Assembly: GCA_030604165.1 (NCBI GenBank)
Contig: JAUVWK010000009.1
Location: forward strand, 1 to 19,908
DNA: 19,908 nucleotides
DNA from: Alphaproteobacteria bacterium
GTDB taxonomy: Bacteria > Pseudomonadota > Alphaproteobacteria > UBA828
Direction: 5' to 3'
Part shown: piece after piece, positions 7,666 to 17,501 of the stretch
Position numbering within the stretch: position 1 is the stretch's first letter
Layout: every line of letters begins with the position of its first letter
Program-made: the position numbers and the translations under genes
Notes under the pieces: generated by a model
Told to the model about the DNA's origin: nothing
Databases searched by the model: none
What the model saw: only the letters and a program-made list of their open reading frames with translations

Positions 7666-9014
7666 GCCGCCTCCTCCCGGCGCTCGCTGAGCCACGCCGA
7701 GACGGTCGCCAGCATCCGATCACGCACCCGAGCGAAGCCGATCTCGTCCGCTAGTTCGCCCATGAACCCCTCGATCAACAGCCCGCGCGCCGCCGCCTCG
7801 TCGATGCCGCGCGTGCGCAAATAGAAGAGCTGGTCATCATCCAGCTCGCCCACCGCCGCGCCGTGGCTGCAGGTGACGTCATCCGCATAGATCTCGAGCT
7901 CGGGCTTGGTGTCGATTTCCGCCTCACGCGACAGCAGTAGCGTCCGGCTGAGTTGCCGCCCGTCCGACTTCTGGGCTCCCTTGTGAACCACAATCTGACC
8001 CTGAAAGACGCCGCGCGAACGATTGTCCAGCACCCCCTTGTAGGTTTCGCGACTCGTGCAACCCGGTACCAGGTGATCGATCCGCGTGGTGTTGTCCACA
8101 TGCTGGCGACCACGCATCATATAGCCGCCAAATAGGCGACAATCGGCGCCCTCGCCGCCCAGCGCCACGCGAATCTCGTTGCGCGATAGCCCGGCCCCCA
8201 CCGCCATGACAAAACTCTCGTAGCGGCTGCCCGCGGCGAGCGCCACGTCCGTACGCGCGATGTGATACGCCCCCGGGCCCTCGTCCTGGAACTTGTAATG
8301 GCCCACGACGGCACCCGGCTCGGCGCGGATTTCAGTGACCGGATTCGACCAGTAGACGCCCTGGCCAGCACCGACATGGCTCTCGATCAAAGTCACCCGG
8401 CTGCCGAGCTCAGCGATCACGACAATACGCGGATGATACGCGGGAGGTGTCGCGCCGGGGCGGCCTAGGAAGATCAGATGGATGGGCGCCTCAAGCGCTT
8501 CGTCGCGCGGCACCTGGATCAGGCAACCGTCTTCCATGAACGCCGTATTGAGCGCCACCAGGGCATGCCCGTTCAAAGCGGCGACCCGGCCCAAATGCGG
8601 TTCTAGTTGCGCGGGCTCGTCAGTCAGCGCCTGGGCGAGTCCGCAAATCCGCACATTTGGCGGCAGCTCGCCCACGGCCGAAAGTTCGGGCCGGAGCCGA
8701 CCGTTGACGAATACCATGCGGTAGCTCGGCCCGTCTTCCGGGGGTAGCAACGCCGCCACGTCGGCCGGAGATACGGCGATATCCGCATCATCGACCGGTA
8801 CGAATGGCTGTTTCGCCAGGGTGCTGAGATTGGTGTATTTCCACGCCTCGACACGCGGGCTCGGCAAGCCAAGCGCACTGAACCGGGCGATCGCCTCTTG
8901 GCGCAAGTTCTTGAGCCAGGGCAGATCGGCACCCGGCAGTGCCGGCGCAAATTCCCGGTAACGCTCGGCGTAAGCCAGCGGGATCGAGCGCTCTTGTTTG
9001 CGACTGGTCGCCAT
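7662..9014 (-). CDS. sufD: Fe-S cluster assembly protein SufD
   Basis: A 450-residue SufB/SufD-family protein that pairs with SufB and two SufC subunits in the SufBC2D scaffold complex. The right-handed beta-helix core includes HVDNTTRIDHLVPGC, TYKGVLDNRSRGVFQG and the conserved tail of the family with SHGAAVGELDDDQLFYLRTRG. The N-terminal helical part (residues 1-110) contains WLKNLRQEAIARF and the WKYTNLSTLA motif typical of SufD. Length is normal. It starts 27 bases after the sufC stop, and its own stop overlaps the sufS start. SufD is required for iron acquisition by the complex in the E. coli system. Confidence 0.96.
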   Translation of the reverse strand: MATSRKQERSIPLAYAERYREFAPALPGADLPWLKNLRQEAIARFSALGLPSPRVEAWKYTNLSTLAKQPFVPVDDADIAVSPADVAALLPPEDGPSYRMVFVNGRLRPELSAVGELPPNVRICGLAQALTDEPAQLEPHLGRVAALNGHALVALNTAFMEDGCLIQVPRDEALEAPIHLIFLGRPGATPPAYHPRIVVIAELGSRVTLIESHVGAGQGVYWSNPVTEIRAEPGAVVGHYKFQDEGPGAYHIARTDVALAAGSRYESFVMAVGAGLSRNEIRVALGGEGADCRLFGGYMMRGRQHVDNTTRIDHLVPGCTSRETYKGVLDNRSRGVFQGQIVVHKGAQKSDGRQLSRTLLLSREAEIDTKPELEIYADDVTCSHGAAVGELDDDQLFYLRTRGIDEAAARGLLIEGFMGELADEIGFARVRDRMLATVSAWLSERREEAA

Positions 9015-9041
9015 GGGCTTCGGCTCTTTAATCCAATTCGC

Positions 9042-9800
<759 letters not shown>

Positions 9801-9841
9801 GCTGGCTCCGCTTCCCGATTTACTGGGCCCGGCGCGCCGGC

Positions 9842-11305
9842 TCATCCGACGCTGCCTTCCAAGCTGATTCCGACCAGCTTCTGGGCCTCGACTGCGAACT
9901 CCATGGGCAGCTCCTGCAAGACCTCGCGGCAAAAGCCGTTCACGATCAGCGCCACGGCATCCTCCTCGCCGATACCGCGTTGCCGGCAATAGAACAGTTG
10001 GTCCTCGGCGATTTTCGAGGTCGTGGCCTCGTGTTCGATCCGCGCGGAGCGATTGCGCGATTCGATATACGGCACCGTGTGAGCGCCGCATTGCTCGCCG
10101 ATCAACAGCGAATCGCACTGGGTGTAGTTCCGGGCATTGTCCGCACCCGGCAAGATGCGCACCAGACCCCGATAGGTGCTATCGGAGCGACCCACCGCGA
10201 TGCCCTTGGATATGATCCGGCTTTTCGTGTTTTTCCCGATGTGGATCATTTTGGTGCCGGTATCGGCCTGCTGGCGATTGTTGGTGATGGCGACGGAATA
10301 GAATTCCCCCACCGAATTGTCTCCTTGCAGGATGCAGCTTGGATATTTCCAGGTAATGGCGGACCCGGTTTCAACCTGGGTCCACGATATCTTTGCGTTG
10401 CGCCCCCTACATGCGCCCCGCTTGGTGACGAAATTGTAAATGCCGCCCTTGCCGTTTTCGTCGCCCGGATACCAATTCTGGACGGTGGAGTACTTGATCT
10501 CGGCGTCGTCGAAGGCGACCAGCTCGACCACCGCCGCGTGCAACTGGTTTTCGTCGCGCATCGGCGCCGTACAGCCCTCGAGGTAGCTCACATAGGAGCC
10601 GGCTTCGGCAATGATCAGGGTGCGCTCGAACTGGCCCGTATTCGCCGCGTTGATGCGAAAATACGTGGACAGCTCCATCGGGCAGCGCACGCCCTCAGGT
10701 ATGTAGACGAAGGAACCGTCTGTAAACACAGCCGAATTCAGGGTCGCAAAGAAATTATCGGCATAGGGAACCACGCTGCCGAGATAGCGCCGCACCAACT
10801 CGGGATGCTCCCGCACCGCCTCGGAAATCGGACAAAAGATCACCCCCATCTCCGCGAGCTTGCCCTTGAAGGTGGTCGCCACGGAGACGCTGTCGAACAC
10901 CGCATCGACGGCGACTCCCGCCAGAACCTCCTGTTCTTTCAAGGGAATCCCAAGCTTTTCGTAAGTCGCGAGGAGCTGGGGATCGATCTCGTCCAGGCTT
11001 TTTGGCCGATCGGCATCGGAGATCGGCGCCGAGTAGTAACAGGCGTCCTGATAATCGATTTTGGGATATTGAACCTTGGCCCATGTCGGCTCGCGTTCCT
11101 GCACCGTGGTCCAAAGCCGATAGGCCTTGAGGCGCCAGTCGAGCAACCACTCGGGCTCATCCTTCTTGGCCGAGATGAAGCGGACGATGGCCTCGCTCAG
11201 CCCAGGCGGCGCCGATTCGGCCGCAATATCGGTGACGAAGCCGTACTTGTATTTTTCCGCGACGGCGGATTCGATCGCCCGCATGGAGTCCGGCGTACCG
11301 GTCAT
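9842..11305 (-). CDS. sufB: Fe-S cluster assembly protein SufB
   Basis: A 487-residue scaffold protein on which the nascent Fe-S cluster is built with SufD and SufC. Recognisable stretches include SVVPYADNFFATLNSAVF, GVRCPMELSTYFRIN, YVSYLEGCTAP, KYSTVQNWYPGDENGKGGIY, GKNTKSRIISKGI, and YTQCDSLLIGEQCGAHTVPY. The cysteine C406 in GEQCGAHT corresponds to the functional C405 of E. coli SufB. Length is normal. The chosen ATG has AAAGGGG some eleven bases upstream; an ATG seven codons later is the alternative. It is the first structural gene of the operon, 30 bases after the regulator gene. Confidence 0.97.
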   Translation of the reverse strand: MTGTPDSMRAIESAVAEKYKYGFVTDIAAESAPPGLSEAIVRFISAKKDEPEWLLDWRLKAYRLWTTVQEREPTWAKVQYPKIDYQDACYYSAPISDADRPKSLDEIDPQLLATYEKLGIPLKEQEVLAGVAVDAVFDSVSVATTFKGKLAEMGVIFCPISEAVREHPELVRRYLGSVVPYADNFFATLNSAVFTDGSFVYIPEGVRCPMELSTYFRINAANTGQFERTLIIAEAGSYVSYLEGCTAPMRDENQLHAAVVELVAFDDAEIKYSTVQNWYPGDENGKGGIYNFVTKRGACRGRNAKISWTQVETGSAITWKYPSCILQGDNSVGEFYSVAITNNRQQADTGTKMIHIGKNTKSRIISKGIAVGRSDSTYRGLVRILPGADNARNYTQCDSLLIGEQCGAHTVPYIESRNRSARIEHEATTSKIAEDQLFYCRQRGIGEEDAVALIVNGFCREVLQELPMEFAVEAQKLVGISLEGSVG

Positions 11306-11335
11306 TTGAACACTGCCCCTTTGCCCCTAAGATCC

Positions 11336-11797
11336 TCAGACAAACCGAGTTGCCGGCGCCCGTGACACGGACACGGTTGGCGGCGGTTCCGAGAGCGAAG
11401 CGACCATATCCGCCAGCGAGACCTCCTCCAGCGCCACCCGAATGGCCTCGCTGACCTTTTGCCACGGCCCGCGAACCATGCAGAAGCCTTCCAAATCGCA
11501 TTTTCCCGACGGACCGTTCAAACAGTCGGCCAAGGAAATCGGCCCATCGAGCGCGACGACGATATTGGCGACCGAGATTTCCGCCGGCGGTCTGGCCAGT
11601 GAATAGCCGCCTTTGGCGCCCCGCTGGGAGGAAAGGATTTCACCGCGCGCCAACGCTTTGAGCACCTTGCTCGCGCTCGGCAACGGCACGCCGGTCGCCT
11701 CCGCGACGCTGGTGGCGGTATGCATCGCGTCCGGTTGGCGTGCGATGCAAGTCGTTGCCACCACGCCATAATCAGCCATTCTACTGATTCGGATCAC
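11336..11797 (-). CDS. Rrf2-family SUF operon regulator
   Basis: A 153-residue winged-helix Rrf2 protein of the IscR/SUF-regulator type. The N-terminal HTH spans residues 1-60 with MIRISRMADYGVV, PLPSASKVLKALA and the wing segment GAKGGYSLARP. Three cysteines at C92, C100 and C106 (ADCLNGPSGKCDLEGFCMV) form the cluster-binding set of this family. It probably senses Fe-S status and controls the operon it heads; repression by the loaded form is the usual model, inferred here. The start is GTG with GGAG eight bases upstream. An internal ATG at residue 7 would cut into the HTH. Confidence 0.93.
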   Translation of the reverse strand: MIRISRMADYGVVATTCIARQPDAMHTATSVAEATGVPLPSASKVLKALARGEILSSQRGAKGGYSLARPPAEISVANIVVALDGPISLADCLNGPSGKCDLEGFCMVRGPWQKVSEAIRVALEEVSLADMVASLSEPPPTVSVSRAPATRFV

Positions 11798-11831
11798 GGC
11801 CCGCGCTCCATATAGGACGATTTCAGTACGA

Positions 11832-11861
11832 TTTAAATAACCGTTATTCTCGAAATGTCAA
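11832..11861 (-). promoter_or_regulatory. candidate promoter of the suf operon
   Basis: On the minus strand, a perfect -35 TTGACA (11861-11856) is followed after 18 bases by TTTAAA (11837-11832); TATTTA at 16-base spacing is an alternative. The stretch is AT-rich in a GC-rich background. It contains the eight-base palindrome ATTTAAAT (11831-11838), where an Rrf2 regulator could bind over the -10. The start codon of the regulator is 35 bases downstream. The operator identity is a guess from position. Confidence 0.5.
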
Positions 11862-11968
11862 CAGCAGGGTCGCGAAACCCCTTCCAGAGCGGCCGTCGCG
11901 CGGATCGAGAAGCGGCTGGCTCGGCGGGTCTAACCGGATCCGTCGTTGACCTCATCGCCGCACGCCCT

Positions 11969-11997
11969 TTGACAACGCGGCCGCTTCTTGGAACATT
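11969..11997 (+). promoter_or_regulatory. weak candidate promoter of acetoacetyl-CoA synthetase
   Basis: A perfect TTGACA (11969-11974) is followed at 17 bases by AACATT, a poor -10 element. It lies 37 bases upstream of the GTG start. The 236-base divergent gap (11798-12033) also holds the suf promoter and no gene. Confidence 0.35.
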
Positions 11998-12033
11998 TCG
12001 TGGCACAAAAAGTCCAATATTCGGGAGGCAATC

Positions 12034-13986
<1,953 letters not shown>

Positions 13987-14104
13987 CCGTCACGGGGCTG
14001 GCGGTAGATAATGACCCCAGATAGCTGGCTCGGCTCGTCGCGGAGCCACTGTCCATCCCAATCTATGGTATAGCTACGCTGGTTCACTGCCGGGACAAGA
14101 AGCA

Positions 14105-14329
14105 ATGGCAAACCCCTTGCCGCAACAGCGACTGTTGCTCGAACTGCTCAGCATGTCGGGCGAAATCGCCGTGCTTGGCCCACAGGATGACAGCCTACTC
14201 TGGCGCACCCTGGAAGAATGTAAAAAGAAGGCCTGGGTCAGACTAACGACAATTAGCGCCGATACGTACAAAGTGGAGTTGAGGTCGCTCGGCCGCGCGG
14301 CCATGGTGCGAGGCCAGTCTGCCACCTAA
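14105..14329 (+). CDS. hypothetical small protein, possibly winged-helix-like
   Basis: A 74-residue product, not assigned to a family. It reads as a helical N-terminal half (LLLELLSMSGEIAVLGPQDD, then LWRTLEECKKKAWVRL). A short strand pair and a C-terminal SLGRAAM helix follow, resembling the pattern of small winged-helix or restriction-associated proteins (helix, then a ...GW-x-L... strand, then AGR). This is a weak structural impression only. AAGAAG precedes the ATG at five bases. It follows aacS by 118 bases and lies just before the broken DsbA-family fragment. The frame on the opposite strand is less protein-like. Confidence 0.5.
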   Translation: MANPLPQQRLLLELLSMSGEIAVLGPQDDSLLWRTLEECKKKAWVRLTTISADTYKVELRSLGRAAMVRGQSAT

Positions 14330-14377
14330 TGTCGCCACCGCCGCGCCGGGCGATCAACCGCCGGGAGTAGTGCTGCT

Positions 14378-14422
14378 GTGCCACTGCATGTCGATGTGTA
14401 CTACTCATTTCGCAGCCCGTAC
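14378..14422 (+). pseudogene. 5' fragment of a DsbA/HCCA-isomerase-family gene
   Basis: Starting at GTG, the first fifteen codons read MPLHVDVYYSFRSPY. This is the typical opening of DsbA-like thioredoxin-fold proteins of the 2-hydroxychromene-2-carboxylate isomerase group, where the next residues are normally SYLA. Here the similarity stops abruptly and the frame continues into the antisense of a terminase gene. The rest of the family domain (about 180 residues) is not found on either strand of this window. CGGGAG lies about ten bases upstream of the GTG. Family assignment rests on a short segment and is inference. Confidence 0.5.
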
Positions 14423-14886
14423 AGGTCGCACCAGCCGTTTCGGTCCGAGAGCGCCGGCCGCACATGCTTCGGCCAGGCCTCCTTGCGCATGTTGGCATAC
14501 TCGTCGAGCACGCCGCCGTCCCAGGGTTGGCCCTCGATACGCTCGGGCCGATCCATGCCGATGACCCAAAGCTCGGAGCCATTGACATAACGGATGACGA
14601 GCTCGGATTCACCGGGCCGGCCCAGGGTCAATCCGTTCGGCGAGAGCGCCTTGAGATCGTCCCAGAAGATACGCTTGGCCTGATCGCGGGTCGGCGCGGC
14701 GGCGAAGAAGCGCGCTTCCGCGAACCTCGTGCCGCGCAGCGCCGCCTTGACCAGCTTGCGCTTGGCGAACTCCGTCTTGCCGGATCGCCGCCCGGCGGGC
14801 ACGGTGTTGAAGCGCGCCGTCGAGGTCCAAAAAGCCCGCTGGGTCCGATGCGGCCTAAGCGGGGTCCAGCGCGCCGGCAGGTCCAC
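14401..14886 (-). pseudogene. truncated phage terminase large subunit
   Basis: 161 residues remain of a protein usually three times longer. They contain the ATPase core: an adenine-binding segment around RTQRAFW, Walker A AGRRSGKT (31-38), AAAPTRDQAKRIFWDDL (coupling region), and Walker B with the catalytic acid, GGVLDEYAN (124-132). The nuclease domain and the motif that normally follows (a G-x-P-x-G loop) are missing. The frame instead ends in DLYGLRNE, which is the antisense of the DsbA-family fragment. The start is GTG with GAGGAT five bases upstream, and it overlaps the preceding gene by 32 bases. It is a packaging-motor remnant without a nuclease, so it cannot package DNA by itself. Confidence 0.85.
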
Positions 14887-15442
14887 TCAGATCCTCGATC
14901 TTGTCGAGCGCGACCTTGATCTGACGCGCCTTGTCCGCGGGGTCGCCCGGGTCTTCGCCCTGAAGCTTCGCCTGCAACTGCATCAAGTGCGCGAGCCGAG
15001 CCACGGCCGCGTCATAGACCGACCGAAAGTCCGGCCGGCGCAAAGTGATTTGCTGCCGTTCCTTTGCCGCGCCCGCTTTCTCCGCCTTGGCGCCGGCGCC
15101 CTCGCTGGTCCGCTTGACCTCGGCCAGGTCGAAGCCGATTGAGAGATCGTCCGGCGCCTGTTCCGCCTGCAGCCAAGCCGCCGCGGCCCGTTTGACGACG
15201 ATCCACTGAAATCGGATCGCCTCTTCGAGATTGTTGATCGGAACGTCCCGCCATGCGGTCGCTTCCTCCGGGTTCAGCGCCCCGGCATAGATGTGTGGCT
15301 TCGCCGCCTTCGCGGCTGCCGCGGACGCTGCGCCCCCGTGCATACGACATCGGCCGTTCGCCATTGGGGCTGATCTGCATGGCTTGCCTGATCGCGTCTT
15401 CGCACCGCAAAGCGCGCGCCCGCCGCCGGCGGACGCTGGCAT
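14855..15442 (-). CDS. Cys/HGG-motif phage protein, probable small terminase subunit
   Basis: A 195-residue product. The N-terminal motif is CGAKTRSGKPCRSAPMANGR-CRMHGG, with cysteines at 12, 22 and 32 and histidine 35, a plausible zinc-binding knuckle. This Cys-Cys-Cys-HGG pattern recurs in phage proteins encoded directly before the terminase large subunit. The rest is helical and Ala/Lys-rich, with two amphipathic stretches (SVYDAAVARLAHLMQLQAKL and AVKRAAAAWLQAEQ-like) suited to oligomer formation. The small-terminase role is inferred from position and the 32-base overlap with the large subunit. AAGGA lies seven bases before the ATG. The gene itself looks intact. Confidence 0.75.
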   Translation of the reverse strand: MPASAGGGRALCGAKTRSGKPCRSAPMANGRCRMHGGAASAAAAKAAKPHIYAGALNPEEATAWRDVPINNLEEAIRFQWIVVKRAAAAWLQAEQAPDDLSIGFDLAEVKRTSEGAGAKAEKAGAAKERQQITLRRPDFRSVYDAAVARLAHLMQLQAKLQGEDPGDPADKARQIKVALDKIEDLSGPAGALDPA

Positions 15443-15778
15443 GGTTCGATCCTTCCGTTATTGCTGGAGGAGCATCGCGTCGCAAGCGAGCGGCGGGGCA
15501 AGAAAAATCGCCGGCCTGCGAAGGCGGCAGCTCGCTGCACACACGAAAACCAGGATGGCAGCCAATATGTCTAAATCCGGCGGATTTGTCTACAAGTTTT
15601 TTGCCAAATCCGAAAATTTTTCCGTTTCGGCGACAGACGGCGTCAAAAAGCGTTTGGACAAAACGACTTGCGCCGCGGGCGCGGGCACGGCATATAGCCC
15701 TTGAGGCGCGGTCGTTGTCAGCGCAGTCGGCCGCAAGAGCCTCAACACGTCAAACGCGAGAGCATAGGAGACGCCGTC
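15443..15778. other. divergent control region, terminase / aldolase
   Basis: About 336 bases without a credible gene. The left part carries the ribosome binding site of the Cys/HGG gene. Positions 15564-15616 hold a minus-strand promoter with inverted repeats. The AT-rich stretch at 15565-15640 contrasts with the GC-rich surroundings. To the right, a perfect seven-base inverted repeat TTGAGGC/GCCTCAA (15701-15707 and 15739-15745) brackets 31 bases ahead of the aldolase; its role is unknown. Confidence 0.5.
15564..15616 (-). promoter_or_regulatory. candidate promoter with operators for the terminase genes
   Basis: On the minus strand, TAGACA (15592-15587) and CATATT (15569-15564) are 17 bases apart, matching five and four of six consensus bases. 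The spacer contains the perfect inverted repeat AAATCC-GGC-GGATTT (15573-15587). Just upstream, TTTGC-CAAATCC-GAAAA (15600-15616) resembles the two TTTTC-N7-GAAAA sites beside the S24 repressor gene. Repressor control of this promoter is inference. Confidence 0.5.
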
Positions 15779-16561
15779 ATGGCGACAGCCGCACGCAGGC
15801 GCCCTTCGCTTCGCCGGAATCGTGCGCGGATGGCACCGGCGGAGCGGGAGGCTCGGATCCAGCTCGCCGCCTGTTACCGCTATTTCGCCCGGCGCGGCAT
15901 GGACGACCTGATTTACACCCATCTCTCGCTGCGCGTTCCCGAAACCGACGACCGGTTCCTTTTCGTCGGCTTCGGCATGCTGTTCGACGACGTCACCGCG
16001 TCCAATCTTCTCAAGGTGGATATCGAGGGCAACAATGTCGGCGACACACCGGGCGAGGTCAATCCGGCGGGCTGGATCGTGCACAAGACCGTGTTCGACG
16101 CCAAGCCCGAGGCCGCCAGCGTCATGCATCTGCATACCATCGCCGGCGTCGCGGTCTCGGCCCAGAAAGGCGGTCTGCTGCCGATCAACCAATTCGCCAT
16201 CACCCACGCCGGCAAGATCGCCTATCACGATTACGACGGTCCCGGGCTGCGGCCCGAGGAACAGAAGACACTGGCAGCCGACCTTGGCGACAAGCGCATG
16301 ATGTTCATGCGCAACCACGGCACCCTGACCCATGGCCGCACCATCGCCGAAGCCTTCACCCTGATGCACTATCTCGAGCGCACTTGCGAGATTCAGGTGG
16401 CGGCCCAGGCCGGCGGGGGTAAATTGGTGGTGCCGTCCAAGAGCGTGATCGAACGCACGGTCAAAACCGCCCAGGGCACCGGCGACCCCAGCTTCGGGCA
16501 AGTTGGCTTCGATGCCATCCTGCGCCGACTAGACCGGGACGACCCCTCCTACCGCGACTGA
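15779..16561 (+). CDS. class II aldolase/adducin-family protein
   Basis: A 260-residue zinc-dependent class II aldolase-fold protein (fuculose-phosphate aldolase/adducin head superfamily). The metal-site histidines are visible as H117 and H119 (MHLHTIAGVAVS) and H180 (MFMRNHGTLTHG). Other family landmarks are GMDDLIYTHLSLR, the NPAGWIVHKTVF substrate region and the AFTLMHYLERTCEIQ helix. Substrate cannot be assigned; many stand-alone members have no known reaction. AGGAG lies eight bases before the chosen ATG, and an internal ATG at residue 18 is possible. It stands alone on the plus strand between two groups of minus-strand phage genes, so it may be a passenger of the island or a chromosomal gene caught between fragments. 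Confidence 0.92.
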   Translation: MATAARRRPSLRRNRARMAPAEREARIQLAACYRYFARRGMDDLIYTHLSLRVPETDDRFLFVGFGMLFDDVTASNLLKVDIEGNNVGDTPGEVNPAGWIVHKTVFDAKPEAASVMHLHTIAGVAVSAQKGGLLPINQFAITHAGKIAYHDYDGPGLRPEEQKTLAADLGDKRMMFMRNHGTLTHGRTIAEAFTLMHYLERTCEIQVAAQAGGGKLVVPSKSVIERTVKTAQGTGDPSFGQVGFDAILRRLDRDDPSYRD

Positions 16562-16624
16562 ACATCCAGGGCATGCCATTCGCGGGAGAAGCGATTTCGC
16601 GTCGCGTCACGCCGAGTCTCCCAA

Positions 16625-17110
16625 CTAAGCCCTGGCATTTCTCGCTTGTGCTTTGACAACAGTCTGCTTCGCCGCCCGCTGCTTGAGCAGCCGATCGTAA
16701 ATCGTCGCCACCGCGACGCCGAAGATCCGCCGACAGGTCTCGTGGTTGCTGTTGCGCTCGCCCAGCGCGCGGCGGCGTCGGCCGATCGCCCGCCAACTCA
16801 TGCCGAACGAGCGCATGACGACGACCTTGCTCTCCTCCGGGTTCAGCCAAAACAACCAATCCAACAGCTTGTCGAGCGCGGCGATCTCCTCCTGGCTCGC
16901 CGGTTGGCGATTGGCGCCGTAATCGAAGCGCTGTGGGCCGTACTCCGGGTCGCCCTTGAAGCCGTAAGATTCGCGGGGGTCGTGAATCACCGGCGGCCAG
17001 CAAGAGGCGCGCCTCGGCAGACGTTCGGGCGGCAGCCGCTTGAGGGCCGCGCCCGCCAAGCTGATGTCGTCCAATATGCTCACCAGGGTCGGCTCTACAT
17101 CTCGTTTCAT
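16625..17110 (-). CDS. DUF6362-like phage protein with helix-turn-helix
   Basis: A 161-residue product. The first third contains RLPPERLPRRASCWPPVIHDPRESYG. The middle has EEIAALDKLLDWLFWLNPEESKVVVMRSFGMSWRAIGRR, and the end has TCRRIFGVAVATIYDRLLKQR. This order (a Pro-rich segment, an acidic LDWLFWL helix, then an HTH-like W-R-AI-GRR/TIYDRLL region) is what I know from DUF6362 proteins found next to phage terminase genes. The assignment is from memory of the pattern. AAGGAG is present upstream of the ATG. The start overlaps the stop of the upstream 69-residue gene as ATGA, so they are translationally coupled. The long frame upstream of this ATG is not credible. Confidence 0.72.
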   Translation of the reverse strand: MKRDVEPTLVSILDDISLAGAALKRLPPERLPRRASCWPPVIHDPRESYGFKGDPEYGPQRFDYGANRQPASQEEIAALDKLLDWLFWLNPEESKVVVMRSFGMSWRAIGRRRRALGERNSNHETCRRIFGVAVATIYDRLLKQRAAKQTVVKAQARNARA

Positions 17111-17316
17111 CGGCTCTCGTTCTCCTTGTCTCGCAGGCCGTAAAGGCGGGTCCCGAGCTGACGCACCTGCTCTCGCTCGCACCAGGTCAGCCGAGCATCG
17201 TCTTCGGCCACGACCAAGATCCCGAGCCGGCGCCAGCCGCGCGATTTTTCCTGGCTCACATCCATCGGCGTGCGCACATGGCGGCCGAGCGAGCTTCGGA
17301 GAAATGTGTGCCTCAT
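17107..17316 (-). CDS. small phage-associated protein (69 residues)
   Basis: The product contains GWRRLGILVVAEDDARLTW, then CEREQVRQLGTRLYGLRDKENE. A GILVV strand followed by a W-x-ER-x-x-(I/V)-RQLG-x-x-LYG helix is a pattern I associate with small proteins encoded just before DUF6362 genes in alphaproteobacterial prophages. No function is known to me. A later ATG (17265) would give a 52-residue form starting MDVSQEKSRGW. It is the first gene of the leftward phage operon and overlaps the next by four bases. The putative repressor-controlled promoter lies about 130 bases upstream. Confidence 0.6.
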   Translation of the reverse strand: MRHTFLRSSLGRHVRTPMDVSQEKSRGWRRLGILVVAEDDARLTWCEREQVRQLGTRLYGLRDKENESR

Positions 17317-17405
17317 TGCCTGGCCCCGAGCGCCCGGCGCGAGCCGCGCGACTGGCGTGGCCTATGCATCCTCGTGCGAGCAATCTCGGTCGTGCCTGAC
17401 ATGCT

Positions 17406-17415
17406 CCCCCCCCCC
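17406..17415. repeat. ten-base poly-C tract
   Basis: A run of ten consecutive C in the gap between the leftward phage genes and the divergent repressor promoter region. It lies outside any credible reading frame. Such tracts can vary in length by slippage and are also a frequent site of sequencing error. Confidence 0.9.
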
Positions 17416-17442
17416 TCGTCATCCCCAATGCGGGTTGCGGGT

Positions 17443-17471
17443 ATTTTCGTAAATCGAAAATCTTCTGTCAA
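17443..17471 (-). promoter_or_regulatory. leftward phage promoter overlapped by an operator
   Basis: On the minus strand, a perfect TTGACA (17471-17466) and GAAAAT (17448-17443) are spaced by 17 bases. The inverted repeat ATTTTCG-TAAAT-CGAAAAT (17443-17461) is perfect over seven bases per arm and covers the -10 element and most of the spacer. A protein bound here would block RNA polymerase on the leftward phage genes. The likely binder is the S24 repressor encoded to the right. Confidence 0.65.
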
Positions 17472-17501
17472 CGATTTTTCCAATTCGTGCATGGACGAGT
17501 G

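Noticed and set aside
9980..11365. A 461-codon plus-strand frame over sufB, and similar long frames over sufS (6691-7824) and sufD/sufC (8898-9992).
   Set aside because: They are all antisense to unmistakable SUF genes and show no recognisable protein motif.
12001..12020. TGGCAC ahead of acetoacetyl-CoA synthetase as a sigma-54 -24 element.
   Set aside because: The bases ten positions after GG are CC and not GC, so the -12 element is missing.
14026..14048. TGGCTC/GAGCCA hairpin after acetoacetyl-CoA synthetase as a terminator.
   Set aside because: A stem is possible but no T run follows in either direction.
15253..16422. A 389-codon plus-strand frame starting within the Cys/HGG gene region and overlapping the aldolase in another frame.
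   Set aside because: It is Arg/Pro/Ser-rich low-complexity sequence without motifs, overlapping the real aldolase frame.
16566..16635. Inverted repeat CCAGGGC/GCCCTGG between the aldolase and the DUF6362-like gene.
   Set aside because: Seven-base arms 56 bases apart without a T run; the right arm lies inside the coding end of the DUF6362-like gene. It is probably chance.
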